In this document: one piece after another, positions 22,431 to 30,704 of the stretch | Position numbering within the stretch: the stretch's first letter is position 1 | Layout of the letters: each line of letters opens with the position of its first letter | From: a virus | Virus record (IMG/VR): IMGVR_UViG_3300010885_026047 | Location: 49,640-113,639 of that record | Strand: one strand, 5' to 3' | Length of the DNA: 64,000 bases | Notes under the pieces: model-generated | Told to the model about the DNA's origin: nothing | The model's input: only the letters and a program-made list of their open reading frames with translations | The model's database searches: none | Position numbers and translations under genes: made by a program

Positions 22431-23569
22431 GAGTTATCGGTATCGGCAAACTTGGACTATCTTTTGCACTACTTGCAGAAGAGTCAGGTTATACAGTTAT
22501 AGGTTGTGATAACCGACTGGACTATGTACACTCTTTGAACGAGAGAACTTACACTTGCTCAGAACCTTATATCAACCAGTATCTACAAACCTATCAGAGG
22601 TTTAGAGCAGAAGCTAACTTGTTCAATGTAGTAAACACCTGTGATATACTTTTCTGCTTTGTAGCCACACCTTCTTTACCTGATGGTTCTTATGACCACA
22701 GTGCTATAGAAAGTGTAGTAGCGGATATACAGAGACTTCACGTACAAGGTCTGCAGATGGACAACAAAGTACTGGTTATCGGTTGTACCACTATGCCGGG
22801 TTATACACAGACTGTAGCAGCTATGTTAGAGTCTACAGGTATGAAAGTAGCTTATAACCCGGAGTTTATAGCACAAGGTTCCATAGTAGACGGTTTGAGA
22901 AACGCAGATATGGTTCTGATGGGAGTGTCTGAAGACAGTACTTATCACTCCTTACAAGCTATCTATAGAACTATCATGACTAAAGAACCACTGATATCCA
23001 GGATGTCACCAACTGCTGCCGAGATAACCAAGATCTCCATCAACTGTTTTCTAACCATGAAGATAGCTTACGCAAACATGATAGGTGAGATAGCTATCAA
23101 CTCTAACTTAGAACCTGAAGTACCTACTATACTACAAGCTATAGGTTCAGATACACGGATAGGTTATAAGTATCTCAACTATGGTTTTGGATACGGTGGA
23201 CCATGTTTACCCAGAGACATGAGAGCTTTAGGTGTGTACATGGAAGATCTTGGTATCAAAGCACGTATACCTTCTGCAGTAGACAACACAAACGACTTTC
23301 ACTCTGAGTACCTGACACGATACTTTATAGCACAAAACCCAAACAAAGAAGTACCTTTCCAGTTCACACAACTTACCTACAAACGAGGTGTAGATATGTT
23401 AGTAGAGAGCCAACAGTACAAACTTTGTCTGAAGTTGTTACACATGGGATACTCAGTAGCTATAGACGAGAGCGATAACGTACTTATCCAAGTGAAACCG
23501 GAACTTGAACAGTACGGAGACAGAGTGATATATGGAGTAGTAGATAATGCATACAAGATAAGTATATGA
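22415..23569 (+). CDS. UDP-sugar 6-dehydrogenase (UGD/UDP-ManNAc dehydrogenase family, 384 aa)
   Basis: N-terminal Rossmann motif GVIGIGKLGL (about 5-14), C-T-T-M-P-G-Y-T, the conserved EFIAQGS, a helix with EITKISINCFLTMKIAYANM (substrate Lys region), and the catalytic Cys in GYGGPCLPRDM (C264). Oxidises a UDP-hexose to the uronic acid using two NAD+. At 384 residues it is somewhat shorter than the usual 430-450, mainly in the C-terminal UDP-binding domain. NAD+ demand links it to the NAD synthetase next door. Confidence 0.85.
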   Translation: MSKNLGVIGIGKLGLSFALLAEESGYTVIGCDNRLDYVHSLNERTYTCSEPYINQYLQTYQRFRAEANLFNVVNTCDILFCFVATPSLPDGSYDHSAIESVVADIQRLHVQGLQMDNKVLVIGCTTMPGYTQTVAAMLESTGMKVAYNPEFIAQGSIVDGLRNADMVLMGVSEDSTYHSLQAIYRTIMTKEPLISRMSPTAAEITKISINCFLTMKIAYANMIGEIAINSNLEPEVPTILQAIGSDTRIGYKYLNYGFGYGGPCLPRDMRALGVYMEDLGIKARIPSAVDNTNDFHSEYLTRYFIAQNPNKEVPFQFTQLTYKRGVDMLVESQQYKLCLKLLHMGYSVAIDESDNVLIQVKPELEQYGDRVIYGVVDNAYKISI

Positions 23570-23694
23570 TAGGATTTATTGCTACAAAGTACAATCTATA
23601 TGTGCTGAAACTACAGAGGAATTACAAACGAAAAATGAGACACAAACGACTGATATATGAACAGAATAACAGACTACAGCAAACTAGCAGATGA
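23566..23694 (+). CDS. Possible small basic peptide (42 aa)
   Basis: Starts in ATGA overlap with the dehydrogenase stop; MIGFIATKYNLYVLKLQRNY then a run of basic residues. Its last 38 bases overlap the start of the NAD synthetase gene in another frame. Could be real by coupling, or an accidental frame. Confidence 0.3.
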   Translation: MIGFIATKYNLYVLKLQRNYKRKMRHKRLIYEQNNRLQQTSR

Positions 23695-24445
23695 TATCAC
23701 GAACTGGATACGTGACTATGCAACAACCAACAATATCAAATCACTGGTAGTAGGTGTATCTGGTGGGATAGACTCTGCAGTAGTTTCAACTTTGTGTGCG
23801 AGAACAGGATTACCTGTATGGTGTTGTGTGATAGATATACATAGCAATCGGGATCATTTGGATCTTGCCAGAACTCATATAGACTCTATACGAGAAAAAG
23901 GGATAGTGTCTTATCTATATAGTAGTCTATCTTCTACATACAACAGTTTCCTAATGGATGGACCTGTTTCTAACAGTGCTCATACGAGAGCTAACCTGAA
24001 GAGTCGATTACGGATGATATTGCTATATGCTACTGCATGTACTGAACAAGGTATAGTAGTAGGTACAGGTAACAAAGTAGAAGACTTTGGTGTAGGTTTC
24101 TATACCAAGTATGGAGACGGTGGTGTAGATATATCACCTATAGCAGACCTGTATAAGACTGAGGTGAGAGAACTTGGTAGATATCTGGGTATATCACAAG
24201 AGATACTTGACGCTGCACCTACAGACGGACTATGGGGAGAGAACCAAAAAACTGACGAAGAGTGTCTTGGTGCAACTTACGAAGAGCTTGAGTGGGCTAT
24301 GGAAGAGTTTGTAGATACTGGAGAACCCTTACATAGTATGTACTATACAGACAGAGAAAATGAGGTACTTACTATCTACAAGAAACTTAACAAACAGAAC
24401 CAACACAAGATGTTACCTATACCTGTATATAAACTGAACCAATGA
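23657..24445 (+). CDS. nadE: Ammonia-dependent NAD+ synthetase (262 aa)
   Basis: Converts deamido-NAD to NAD+ with ATP and ammonia. P-loop SGGIDS at 35-40, then NLKSRLRMILLYATA, the GTGNKVEDFGVGFYTKYGDG signature and ISPIADLYKTEVRELGRYLG, APTDGLW, all diagnostic of NadE. No glutaminase domain, so it uses free ammonia; length is typical. Lies between a UDP-sugar dehydrogenase and a methyltransferase. May supply NAD+ for the dehydrogenase and epimerase of the island, or restore NAD+ drained by host defence (inference). Confidence 0.92.
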   Translation: MNRITDYSKLADDITNWIRDYATTNNIKSLVVGVSGGIDSAVVSTLCARTGLPVWCCVIDIHSNRDHLDLARTHIDSIREKGIVSYLYSSLSSTYNSFLMDGPVSNSAHTRANLKSRLRMILLYATACTEQGIVVGTGNKVEDFGVGFYTKYGDGGVDISPIADLYKTEVRELGRYLGISQEILDAAPTDGLWGENQKTDEECLGATYEELEWAMEEFVDTGEPLHSMYYTDRENEVLTIYKKLNKQNQHKMLPIPVYKLNQ

Positions 24446-24455
24446 TAAGGTTACT

Positions 24456-25163
24456 ATGAAATTAATATTCGACATAGGTGCTAATGTAGGAGATATGACT
24501 GATGTGTATTCTCAGAAGGCTGATACTGTAGTAGCCTTTGAACCTAATCCATCTATGGTAGAAGAGTTGACCAAGAGGTTTTTTGGTAATCCTAATATCA
24601 TTATAGATAGGAGAAGCTTAGATAATAAAGTAGGTACTAATATACTTATGACCTCACCTTATGCAGCTAGTTTATCTACTTTCTCCGAGGAGTGGACTAA
24701 GAATACCAGATTTTTAGGACAGCAGTGGAATGAGCATATCGTAGTTCCTACTATCACGATAGACTCTGCTATAGAATATTACGGTGTACCAGACTATATT
24801 AAAATAGATGTAGAAGGCTATGAGTATCAGGTTATTAAAGGACTAAGTATGTTACTACCTAATACAGTTGTATGTTTTGAATGGGTAGAGGAACAATTAA
24901 GTTCAATACTGTCTATCATTACTTATGTAAACACACTGGGATACAAAGCATTTTCCTATACCAATATGGATAATGTAATGTGGGAAGAAGACCTTACCTG
25001 GGGTTCCTGGGAGAAACTTAATTTCCAGAAGAATATAGTACCTGATAGACATCTTAGGTGGGGGATGATCTACTTTAAGAAAGAGAGAAAAGAAAGTGAT
25101 CGTCCTTTTCAGTTTGATGGGGATATATATAACTTAACAGATTTTATACACATAGAGAAATAA
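24456..25163 (+). CDS. FkbM-type SAM methyltransferase (235 aa)
   Basis: SAM-binding FDIGANVGDMTDVYSQKADT and VVAFEPNPSMVEEL at the N-terminus, and DYIKIDVEGYEYQVIKGL (about 105-122), the FkbM signature. FkbM enzymes O-methylate sugars and polyketides, so methyl capping of the glycan is the natural role. The gene is full of AAT and ATT codons that the phage otherwise avoids, marking it as a recent arrival; the atypical segment continues into the first about 150 bases of the next gene. Confidence 0.85.
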   Translation: MKLIFDIGANVGDMTDVYSQKADTVVAFEPNPSMVEELTKRFFGNPNIIIDRRSLDNKVGTNILMTSPYAASLSTFSEEWTKNTRFLGQQWNEHIVVPTITIDSAIEYYGVPDYIKIDVEGYEYQVIKGLSMLLPNTVVCFEWVEEQLSSILSIITYVNTLGYKAFSYTNMDNVMWEEDLTWGSWEKLNFQKNIVPDRHLRWGMIYFKKERKESDRPFQFDGDIYNLTDFIHIEK

Positions 25164-25172
25164 ACTACAAAA

Positions 25173-26714
25173 ATGGACAATAGAAAGATCTCCATATGTA
25201 TACCTTCATGGAATAGGTATCAACTTACTATTGATTCTGTCATTCAGGTAATAGATGATAGTAGAATAAGTGAGATAGTTATAGTTGATGACTGCAGTAC
25301 TAATGGTGAAGGTGTTAGGCTACAAGAGTCCTACAGTGGTAACCCAAAAGTGAAGTTCTACACAAACCCTGTTAACTTAGACTGTTACCGGAACAAACAC
25401 GAAGCAGTACACAAAGCAAGTAACGAGTGGTGTATACTATTTGATAGTGACAACGTTCTGACTACACAGTATATAGATACTTTGTTTGCTATATCTGACT
25501 GGGACAAACAGACTATCTATCAACCTTCTTTTGCAAGACCTCACTTTGACTTCAGACCACATGCAGGTATAACTTTCACTTACGAGAACATAGCTGACTA
25601 TATACATACCAATGTTATGACAGCTATGAACGCTATGAACTTCTTCATAAACAGAAGTGAGTATCTTAGAGTTTGGGACGGTTCTATAGACCCTGTTACC
25701 AGTGACAGTATCTACTTCAACTACTGTTGGTTACTGGCAAGAAACAAGTTCTACATAACACCGGGACTTGAGTACGACCACTTAGTACACAGAGGTCACT
25801 ACCAGGATAACGTACATAGAACCGGAAACTTTCACAACGAACTACTTGAAAAGATAAGACATATCAGAAACCATATGCCACAGATAGAAACAGTACAAGA
25901 ATCAGTTATAGAGCAAGTCACAAACGCTGTAGAAGTGTCAGACAAGATAAGTATGGATACTATCTACGCTGCTTATGTGAACCTATCTATCCGACCAGAC
26001 AGGAATGAGCACATGATACGAGAGTTGACAAGAGTAGGTTTACCTATAGAACGGTTTAACGCTTTTACACCTGACGAGGTCTACAAGTTTATACCTGCAG
26101 ACAAGTTACAAGCTATGGAACGAAGAGGTACGAGAGGTGCTATAGGATGCCACTACGGACAAGTAGCTATCATGGAAGAAGCACTGAAGAGAGGTCAGTC
26201 AGCTTGGGTTCAAGAAGACGATCTCGTTTACTGTGACGATATACAAGACCGGTTAAAAGTTATCTTCGACTATCTGAACACTCATGAATGGGATATCTTC
26301 TGGTTAGGTGGAACGTATCATAAAGACGCAACATGGCACAAGTCAGAGAACGGCAGACACACTCACCCTGATCTGCAGATGTGTACCTGTACGTTGAACA
26401 GAGACTGGGAACCTACAGATAACCAGGATATAGTTAGAACCTATGGAGCTTTTAGTACACATAGTTATATAGTAAACGTAAAGAGTTTACCAAAGATCCT
26501 TGACCTGTTAGACCAAAACGTTTACAGGAGCATGGGCATCGACTGGATCATGCTTTTGATACAACCAGAGCTACACACCTTTGCTCACAGTTACGGTTGT
26601 GCTAAACAGTTTGATAACCAGAGCAACATAGGTTCAGGTATAAGTTACTTTTCCGGCTTCGTTAACTTAGGCTCACATTGGTTTTTAAAAGATATGAAGG
26701 ATGCAAATAGATAG
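25173..26714 (+). CDS. Bifunctional GT2-GT25 glycosyltransferase (513 aa)
   Basis: Residues about 4-230 are a GT2 domain (ISICIPSWNRYQLTIDSVIQ, IVIVDDCSTNGE, LFDSDNVL with the DSD metal site). From about 265 a GT25 (LPS glycosyltransferase) domain follows: YAAYVNLSIRPDRNEHMIRE, GTRGAIGCHYGQVAIMEEAL, WVQEDDLVY with the EDD acidic motif, and SYIVNVKSLPKIL. Two sugars could be added in sequence by one chain. Codon use switches from AT-rich (ATT, AAT) to the phage norm near 25.33 kb, inside the GT2 domain, suggesting a recombination joint there. Confidence 0.85.
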   Translation: MDNRKISICIPSWNRYQLTIDSVIQVIDDSRISEIVIVDDCSTNGEGVRLQESYSGNPKVKFYTNPVNLDCYRNKHEAVHKASNEWCILFDSDNVLTTQYIDTLFAISDWDKQTIYQPSFARPHFDFRPHAGITFTYENIADYIHTNVMTAMNAMNFFINRSEYLRVWDGSIDPVTSDSIYFNYCWLLARNKFYITPGLEYDHLVHRGHYQDNVHRTGNFHNELLEKIRHIRNHMPQIETVQESVIEQVTNAVEVSDKISMDTIYAAYVNLSIRPDRNEHMIRELTRVGLPIERFNAFTPDEVYKFIPADKLQAMERRGTRGAIGCHYGQVAIMEEALKRGQSAWVQEDDLVYCDDIQDRLKVIFDYLNTHEWDIFWLGGTYHKDATWHKSENGRHTHPDLQMCTCTLNRDWEPTDNQDIVRTYGAFSTHSYIVNVKSLPKILDLLDQNVYRSMGIDWIMLLIQPELHTFAHSYGCAKQFDNQSNIGSGISYFSGFVNLGSHWFLKDMKDANR

Positions 26715-28734
26715 TAGAAAGCAGTTAGGAGACTTGATAAAGCACTTAGGTTTAACCAAAGGTGTTGCTGAGATAGGTGTAGCAGAAGGCTCGTTCTCAT
26801 CACAGATCATAGAGTGGGGGACTTTTCCACTTTACTTAGTAGACAGGTGGTTATCTGTGCCTGAAGACTATGGAGATAGTGGTTTTGACCAGGAGTGGCA
26901 CGATACAAACTACAGGTCAGTGCTTGAGAGAACGCAACCTCATGGAGGCAAGTGTATAGTCTTGAGAGGGGATAGTTCGGAAATGGCTAACTCTGTACCG
27001 GATAACTCTTTATCTTTAGTCTATCTGGATGCAAACCATACCTATGAAGGAGTTAAACGAGACATAGAAGCATGGTATCCAAAGGTTGAAGAAGGTGGTA
27101 TCATAGCAGGGCATGACTACTTCAGTCAGGACTACGGGGTGCATACAGCTATAAACGAGTTTGTGAACGGAAGGTTTGATATCATACCTATACCTGAGAA
27201 CGAACTAAACAACGCATCTTTTTACTTTATAAAACGACAAAAACAAAAAACAATGGCAGTAACATGTTACTTTTCAGGAAGATTGGGAAACATCTTTTAC
27301 AACATAGCGATGTTGATAGCTTACGCAAAAAAGCACAACTTACAGTACTATATACCCACAGAAGCTATAGCTTGTACTAACCGGGTTCCAACTATAACAG
27401 TTCCATCTACAGGACCTAAACCGGTGAACCCAAGTGTGTATAGAGAACCGAACATGTCTCAAGGTAACCCGTACTATCACGAGATACCTTATATGGACAA
27501 CGTGCTCTTTGATGGCTACTACCAGTCCTTCAAGTACTTTAACTGGTGCAGACAGGATGTACTGGATGCTTTTAACCTGCCACATGTAACAGAGTATGGA
27601 GTAGTGGGTGTATCTGTACGGAGAGGTGACTGTGTAGGTTCTGAACCGTTCCCCATGGCCCCTACTATCTACTATCACAGAGCTATAGAGCACATGCAGA
27701 AACTAGGACATAACCACTTCCGTTTGTATAGTGATGATATACCTTGGTGCAAAGAAGAGTTTACAACAGTCAACTATCCAGGAGCAACCTTTGAGTTTTC
27801 TGAAGGTAGAACAGAACTGGAAGACTATACATCACTTACACAGTGCGAACATAACATAACTGCACGAAGTACGTTCTCTCTGACGGCAGCATGGATGAAC
27901 CAGAACCCGGACAAGATAGTACTTGTACCACAAGAGAACATGTGGTGGAAGAGCCAGAACAGAAACCTGTTAACAGACAGTGGGTTTACACAGATCTTCT
28001 TTCCGCAAGAGTATCATCCTCACATGCTGAAGTACACTTACACTTATAAGGACATCAGTTTCAAGCTTATCATACAGAACTACTGGAAAGACATCTATAG
28101 AGGTGTGGAACAAGAACCTTTGTACCCGGACTACTGCAAGATGTTAGACCTTGTACAGCAGTGTAGTAAAGACAGATATGTGTTGGATATAGGTGCAAAT
28201 CACGGTATCTTTGCTGTACCTTGTTCTCTGTTAGGATATAAAGTGTTAGCGTTTGAACCAGTAGAAAGAAACGTAAACAGTATACAGTTAGCAGCTATAG
28301 AAAACAAACTTACTAACTTTACCATATGCCCATATGCTCTTTCTGACAAGACTGAAACTATAGATATCTACGTACCGGAGTGTTCAGATAACGCCTCTTT
28401 GAGTAAAGACGCTTCTATCTCAAACATGATAAAGAAAGACTACAGTACAGAGACTATACAGTGTGTAAGGTTTGATGACTGGATAAAAGAGTACGAAGTA
28501 TATAAAGATATAGGCTTTATCAAACTTGATGTACAGGGAGCAGAGTACAAGATAGTAGAAGGTATGAAAGAGTTCCTGGAACAAGCACATAACCTTACTG
28601 TAGTGTGTGAGTATGAACACCATTTAGTTACTATGGGCCACTCTTTTGAACAGATGGACAACCTGTTTACTTCTTTAGGTTTCGAGTACAAAGGACATTT
28701 AACACCAAACGATAAGATCTTTTACAAAGCATAA
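26701..28734 (+). CDS. Three-domain protein: class I methyltransferase, GT11 fucosyltransferase-like, FkbM methyltransferase (677 aa)
   Basis: Residues 1-180: SAM methyltransferase (GVAEIGVAEGSFSSQIIEWG, LVYLDANHTYEGVKRDIEAW, IIAGHDY). About 185-440: GT11 (alpha-1,2-fucosyltransferase type), with GRLGNIFYNIAMLIAYAKKH, VSVRRGDCV and a late S-T-F-S-L motif. About 470-677: FkbM methyltransferase (VLDIGANHGIFAVPCSLLGY, LAFEPVERNV, FIKLDVQGAEYKIVEGM). A single chain that may transfer a deoxyhexose and methylate sugars. An internal ATG at 27253, exactly at the GT11 start and preceded by AAACAAAAAACA, might give a separate GT11-FkbM product. Confidence 0.82.
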   Translation: MQIDSRKQLGDLIKHLGLTKGVAEIGVAEGSFSSQIIEWGTFPLYLVDRWLSVPEDYGDSGFDQEWHDTNYRSVLERTQPHGGKCIVLRGDSSEMANSVPDNSLSLVYLDANHTYEGVKRDIEAWYPKVEEGGIIAGHDYFSQDYGVHTAINEFVNGRFDIIPIPENELNNASFYFIKRQKQKTMAVTCYFSGRLGNIFYNIAMLIAYAKKHNLQYYIPTEAIACTNRVPTITVPSTGPKPVNPSVYREPNMSQGNPYYHEIPYMDNVLFDGYYQSFKYFNWCRQDVLDAFNLPHVTEYGVVGVSVRRGDCVGSEPFPMAPTIYYHRAIEHMQKLGHNHFRLYSDDIPWCKEEFTTVNYPGATFEFSEGRTELEDYTSLTQCEHNITARSTFSLTAAWMNQNPDKIVLVPQENMWWKSQNRNLLTDSGFTQIFFPQEYHPHMLKYTYTYKDISFKLIIQNYWKDIYRGVEQEPLYPDYCKMLDLVQQCSKDRYVLDIGANHGIFAVPCSLLGYKVLAFEPVERNVNSIQLAAIENKLTNFTICPYALSDKTETIDIYVPECSDNASLSKDASISNMIKKDYSTETIQCVRFDDWIKEYEVYKDIGFIKLDVQGAEYKIVEGMKEFLEQAHNLTVVCEYEHHLVTMGHSFEQMDNLFTSLGFEYKGHLTPNDKIFYKA

Positions 28735-28743
28735 ACAAACTAT

Positions 28744-30219
28744 ATGATACGAGAAGACAAGTTACACACAAAAACCGCTATACTGTTTTCAGGAAGTGCT
28801 TACAATGTGAAGTTCTCCCTGCAGTCACAACTGGAGAACTTCATCCTACCTAACAACGCTGATGTCTTTATACTGACAGAGAGACGTTGTAAGAACAGAA
28901 AAACGGTCCATGGAGTTATCCCTGATGGCTTTGACCCATACTGGCATGAGAAAGCAGCAACTATAACCCATGAAGAGACTGAACTATCTGATAACGATAT
29001 ACAGTTTATCAAAGACACTTTAGGGGACAGGTTAAAGGGTTTCTATCTGAAAGATGATATGTCTGACTATGTAAACTATCTCAGGAACCAGAGAAGTAAG
29101 ATGATGGAGATAGCTAACAACTACCGTCAGTATAACATAGACAACAACTTACCTAAGAGTTTTGGTTTTGCTATAGGTAACCCTGATGATGGTAACCTCC
29201 GGTGTGTAGTAGACCAGTATGGACATGTTCGTAAGTGCTTTGAGTTGATGGCAGAGTACGAACAACAGCACGGTTTTAAGTATGACTATGTAGTTCGTGC
29301 CCGGATAGACTTTATAGTACCTGACGTGATAGACGTAGAACAGTATACGCTCAACCACGACCAACAGTACTTGTATGTTATGGGCAGTGTTAACCGTGAT
29401 CCTTTTGAGTTTGCTGACGAGTTCTGTTGGTTCTGTAAACGACCTATGGCAGATAAGCTCTTTCCATATCTGGACAGGTTGGGTATGTTAGATGACCGGA
29501 AGTATAAGACTTACCTGGAAGAACAAGCTAACGACTTCAGGTTTGGAGCAGAGACACAGTGGGCTATCTTGTTGAAAGAGTTACAGTTACCTATCATAAA
29601 CGTAAAGATCTTTAGGTCAGCTAAGTTTACAGATGGACAAGACGGATATGACTACATGAACTATATGTATCGGTGGGACATGACCAACATAGAAGAGGAG
29701 TATAAGTTAGTTTGCGACTGTCCAAGTGATATCAACGAACACTTACCAAAACTACGTGAGTATGGAGAGCAGTGTACACATATAACTGAACTTGGAACAC
29801 GGTGGGGTAACAGTACTATAGCTTTTATGGCAGCAAAACCTGGTAAGTTTGTATCTTACGATGTGCAGTACAACTCCCGGATAGACTACCTGAAAAGAGT
29901 AGCTAAGGACAACGAGATAAACTTCCACTTCCGGTTAGAGAACGTAGAACAGGTAGAACTGGAAGAAACAGACCTGCTCTTTATAGACACAAACCACCAT
30001 GTAGAACAGTGCAGTGAGGAACTCAGACTACATGCAGATAAAGCAAAGAAGTTTATAGTTTTCCATGACACAACTACTTTCTGGGAGAAGGGACAAGGGC
30101 ATGAAGTCGGTCACGGTTTGAAGTATGCTATAGAACCGTTCTTAGAGCAACACCCAGAGTGGGTACAAGACTACCGAGCTATGAACAACAACGGTTTACT
30201 GATACTGAAGAGGATATGA
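28744..30219 (+). CDS. Putative glycosyltransferase-like domain fused to SAM methyltransferase (491 aa)
   Basis: The N-terminal 300 residues (TKTAILFSGSAYNVKFSLQS, NADVFILTE, YDYVVRARIDFIVPDVIDVE, CWFCKRPMADKLFPYL) resemble uncharacterised sugar-transfer proteins of capsule clusters with a Y-D-Y-V-x-R-x-R-x-D motif. Residues about 325-491 are a class I methyltransferase (ITELGTRWGNSTIAFMAAKP, LLFIDTNHHVEQCSEELRLH, FIVFHDTTTFWEKG), similar to sugar O-methyltransferases of the CmcI type. Overlaps the next gene by 4 bases. Confidence 0.7.
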   Translation: MIREDKLHTKTAILFSGSAYNVKFSLQSQLENFILPNNADVFILTERRCKNRKTVHGVIPDGFDPYWHEKAATITHEETELSDNDIQFIKDTLGDRLKGFYLKDDMSDYVNYLRNQRSKMMEIANNYRQYNIDNNLPKSFGFAIGNPDDGNLRCVVDQYGHVRKCFELMAEYEQQHGFKYDYVVRARIDFIVPDVIDVEQYTLNHDQQYLYVMGSVNRDPFEFADEFCWFCKRPMADKLFPYLDRLGMLDDRKYKTYLEEQANDFRFGAETQWAILLKELQLPIINVKIFRSAKFTDGQDGYDYMNYMYRWDMTNIEEEYKLVCDCPSDINEHLPKLREYGEQCTHITELGTRWGNSTIAFMAAKPGKFVSYDVQYNSRIDYLKRVAKDNEINFHFRLENVEQVELEETDLLFIDTNHHVEQCSEELRLHADKAKKFIVFHDTTTFWEKGQGHEVGHGLKYAIEPFLEQHPEWVQDYRAMNNNGLLILKRI

Positions 30220-30701
30220 TAGTGCAGTTTAAAGAACAGTTAGGGGACTTACTGAGAGAGCTAAACCTACCACTTACAGTACTGATGATAGGTGTGGGAG
30301 ACGGAACTTTCGCCAAACAAGTTATGGACTGGGGGACTACTAGGTTATACTTGGTAGATAAGTGGGAAGGTTACGAACTCGATGACTCTTATCTGGGTGA
30401 CTGGTTTGAAAACCCTTTGTTACAGGTAAGAGATAAACTGGCTATATACGACAAGAGACCAGAGCAGTATCTTATCCTGCAGGGAGACGAGAAAGAAACT
30501 CTGGAACATATACAGGACCAAAGTGTATCTCTGGTATATATGGATCAGGAAACCGTAGACAGAGAACTTATAGAACTATCTCTGGAGAAACTGGTAAACG
30601 GTGGTATCTTTGCATGTAAGTACAACGAAAGTGGTATAGAGCAACTATACAAGCTTATAGATATACCAAGAGATAGAAGTGGTTACTTTATAAAACAATA
30701 A
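30216..30701 (+). CDS. SAM-dependent methyltransferase (161 aa)
   Basis: VLMIGVGDGTFAKQVMDWGTTRLYLVD is motif I plus the acidic loop of a class I methyltransferase, closely parallel to the first domain of the 677-residue protein (both have the G-D/V-G-x-F ... W-G-T order and an L-V-Y-M/L-D motif later). They are likely duplicates. Start at 30216 (ATGA overlap) preferred over a start 19 codons upstream within the previous gene. Confidence 0.75.
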   Translation: MIVQFKEQLGDLLRELNLPLTVLMIGVGDGTFAKQVMDWGTTRLYLVDKWEGYELDDSYLGDWFENPLLQVRDKLAIYDKRPEQYLILQGDEKETLEHIQDQSVSLVYMDQETVDRELIELSLEKLVNGGIFACKYNESGIEQLYKLIDIPRDRSGYFIKQ

Positions 30702-30704
30702 CTT

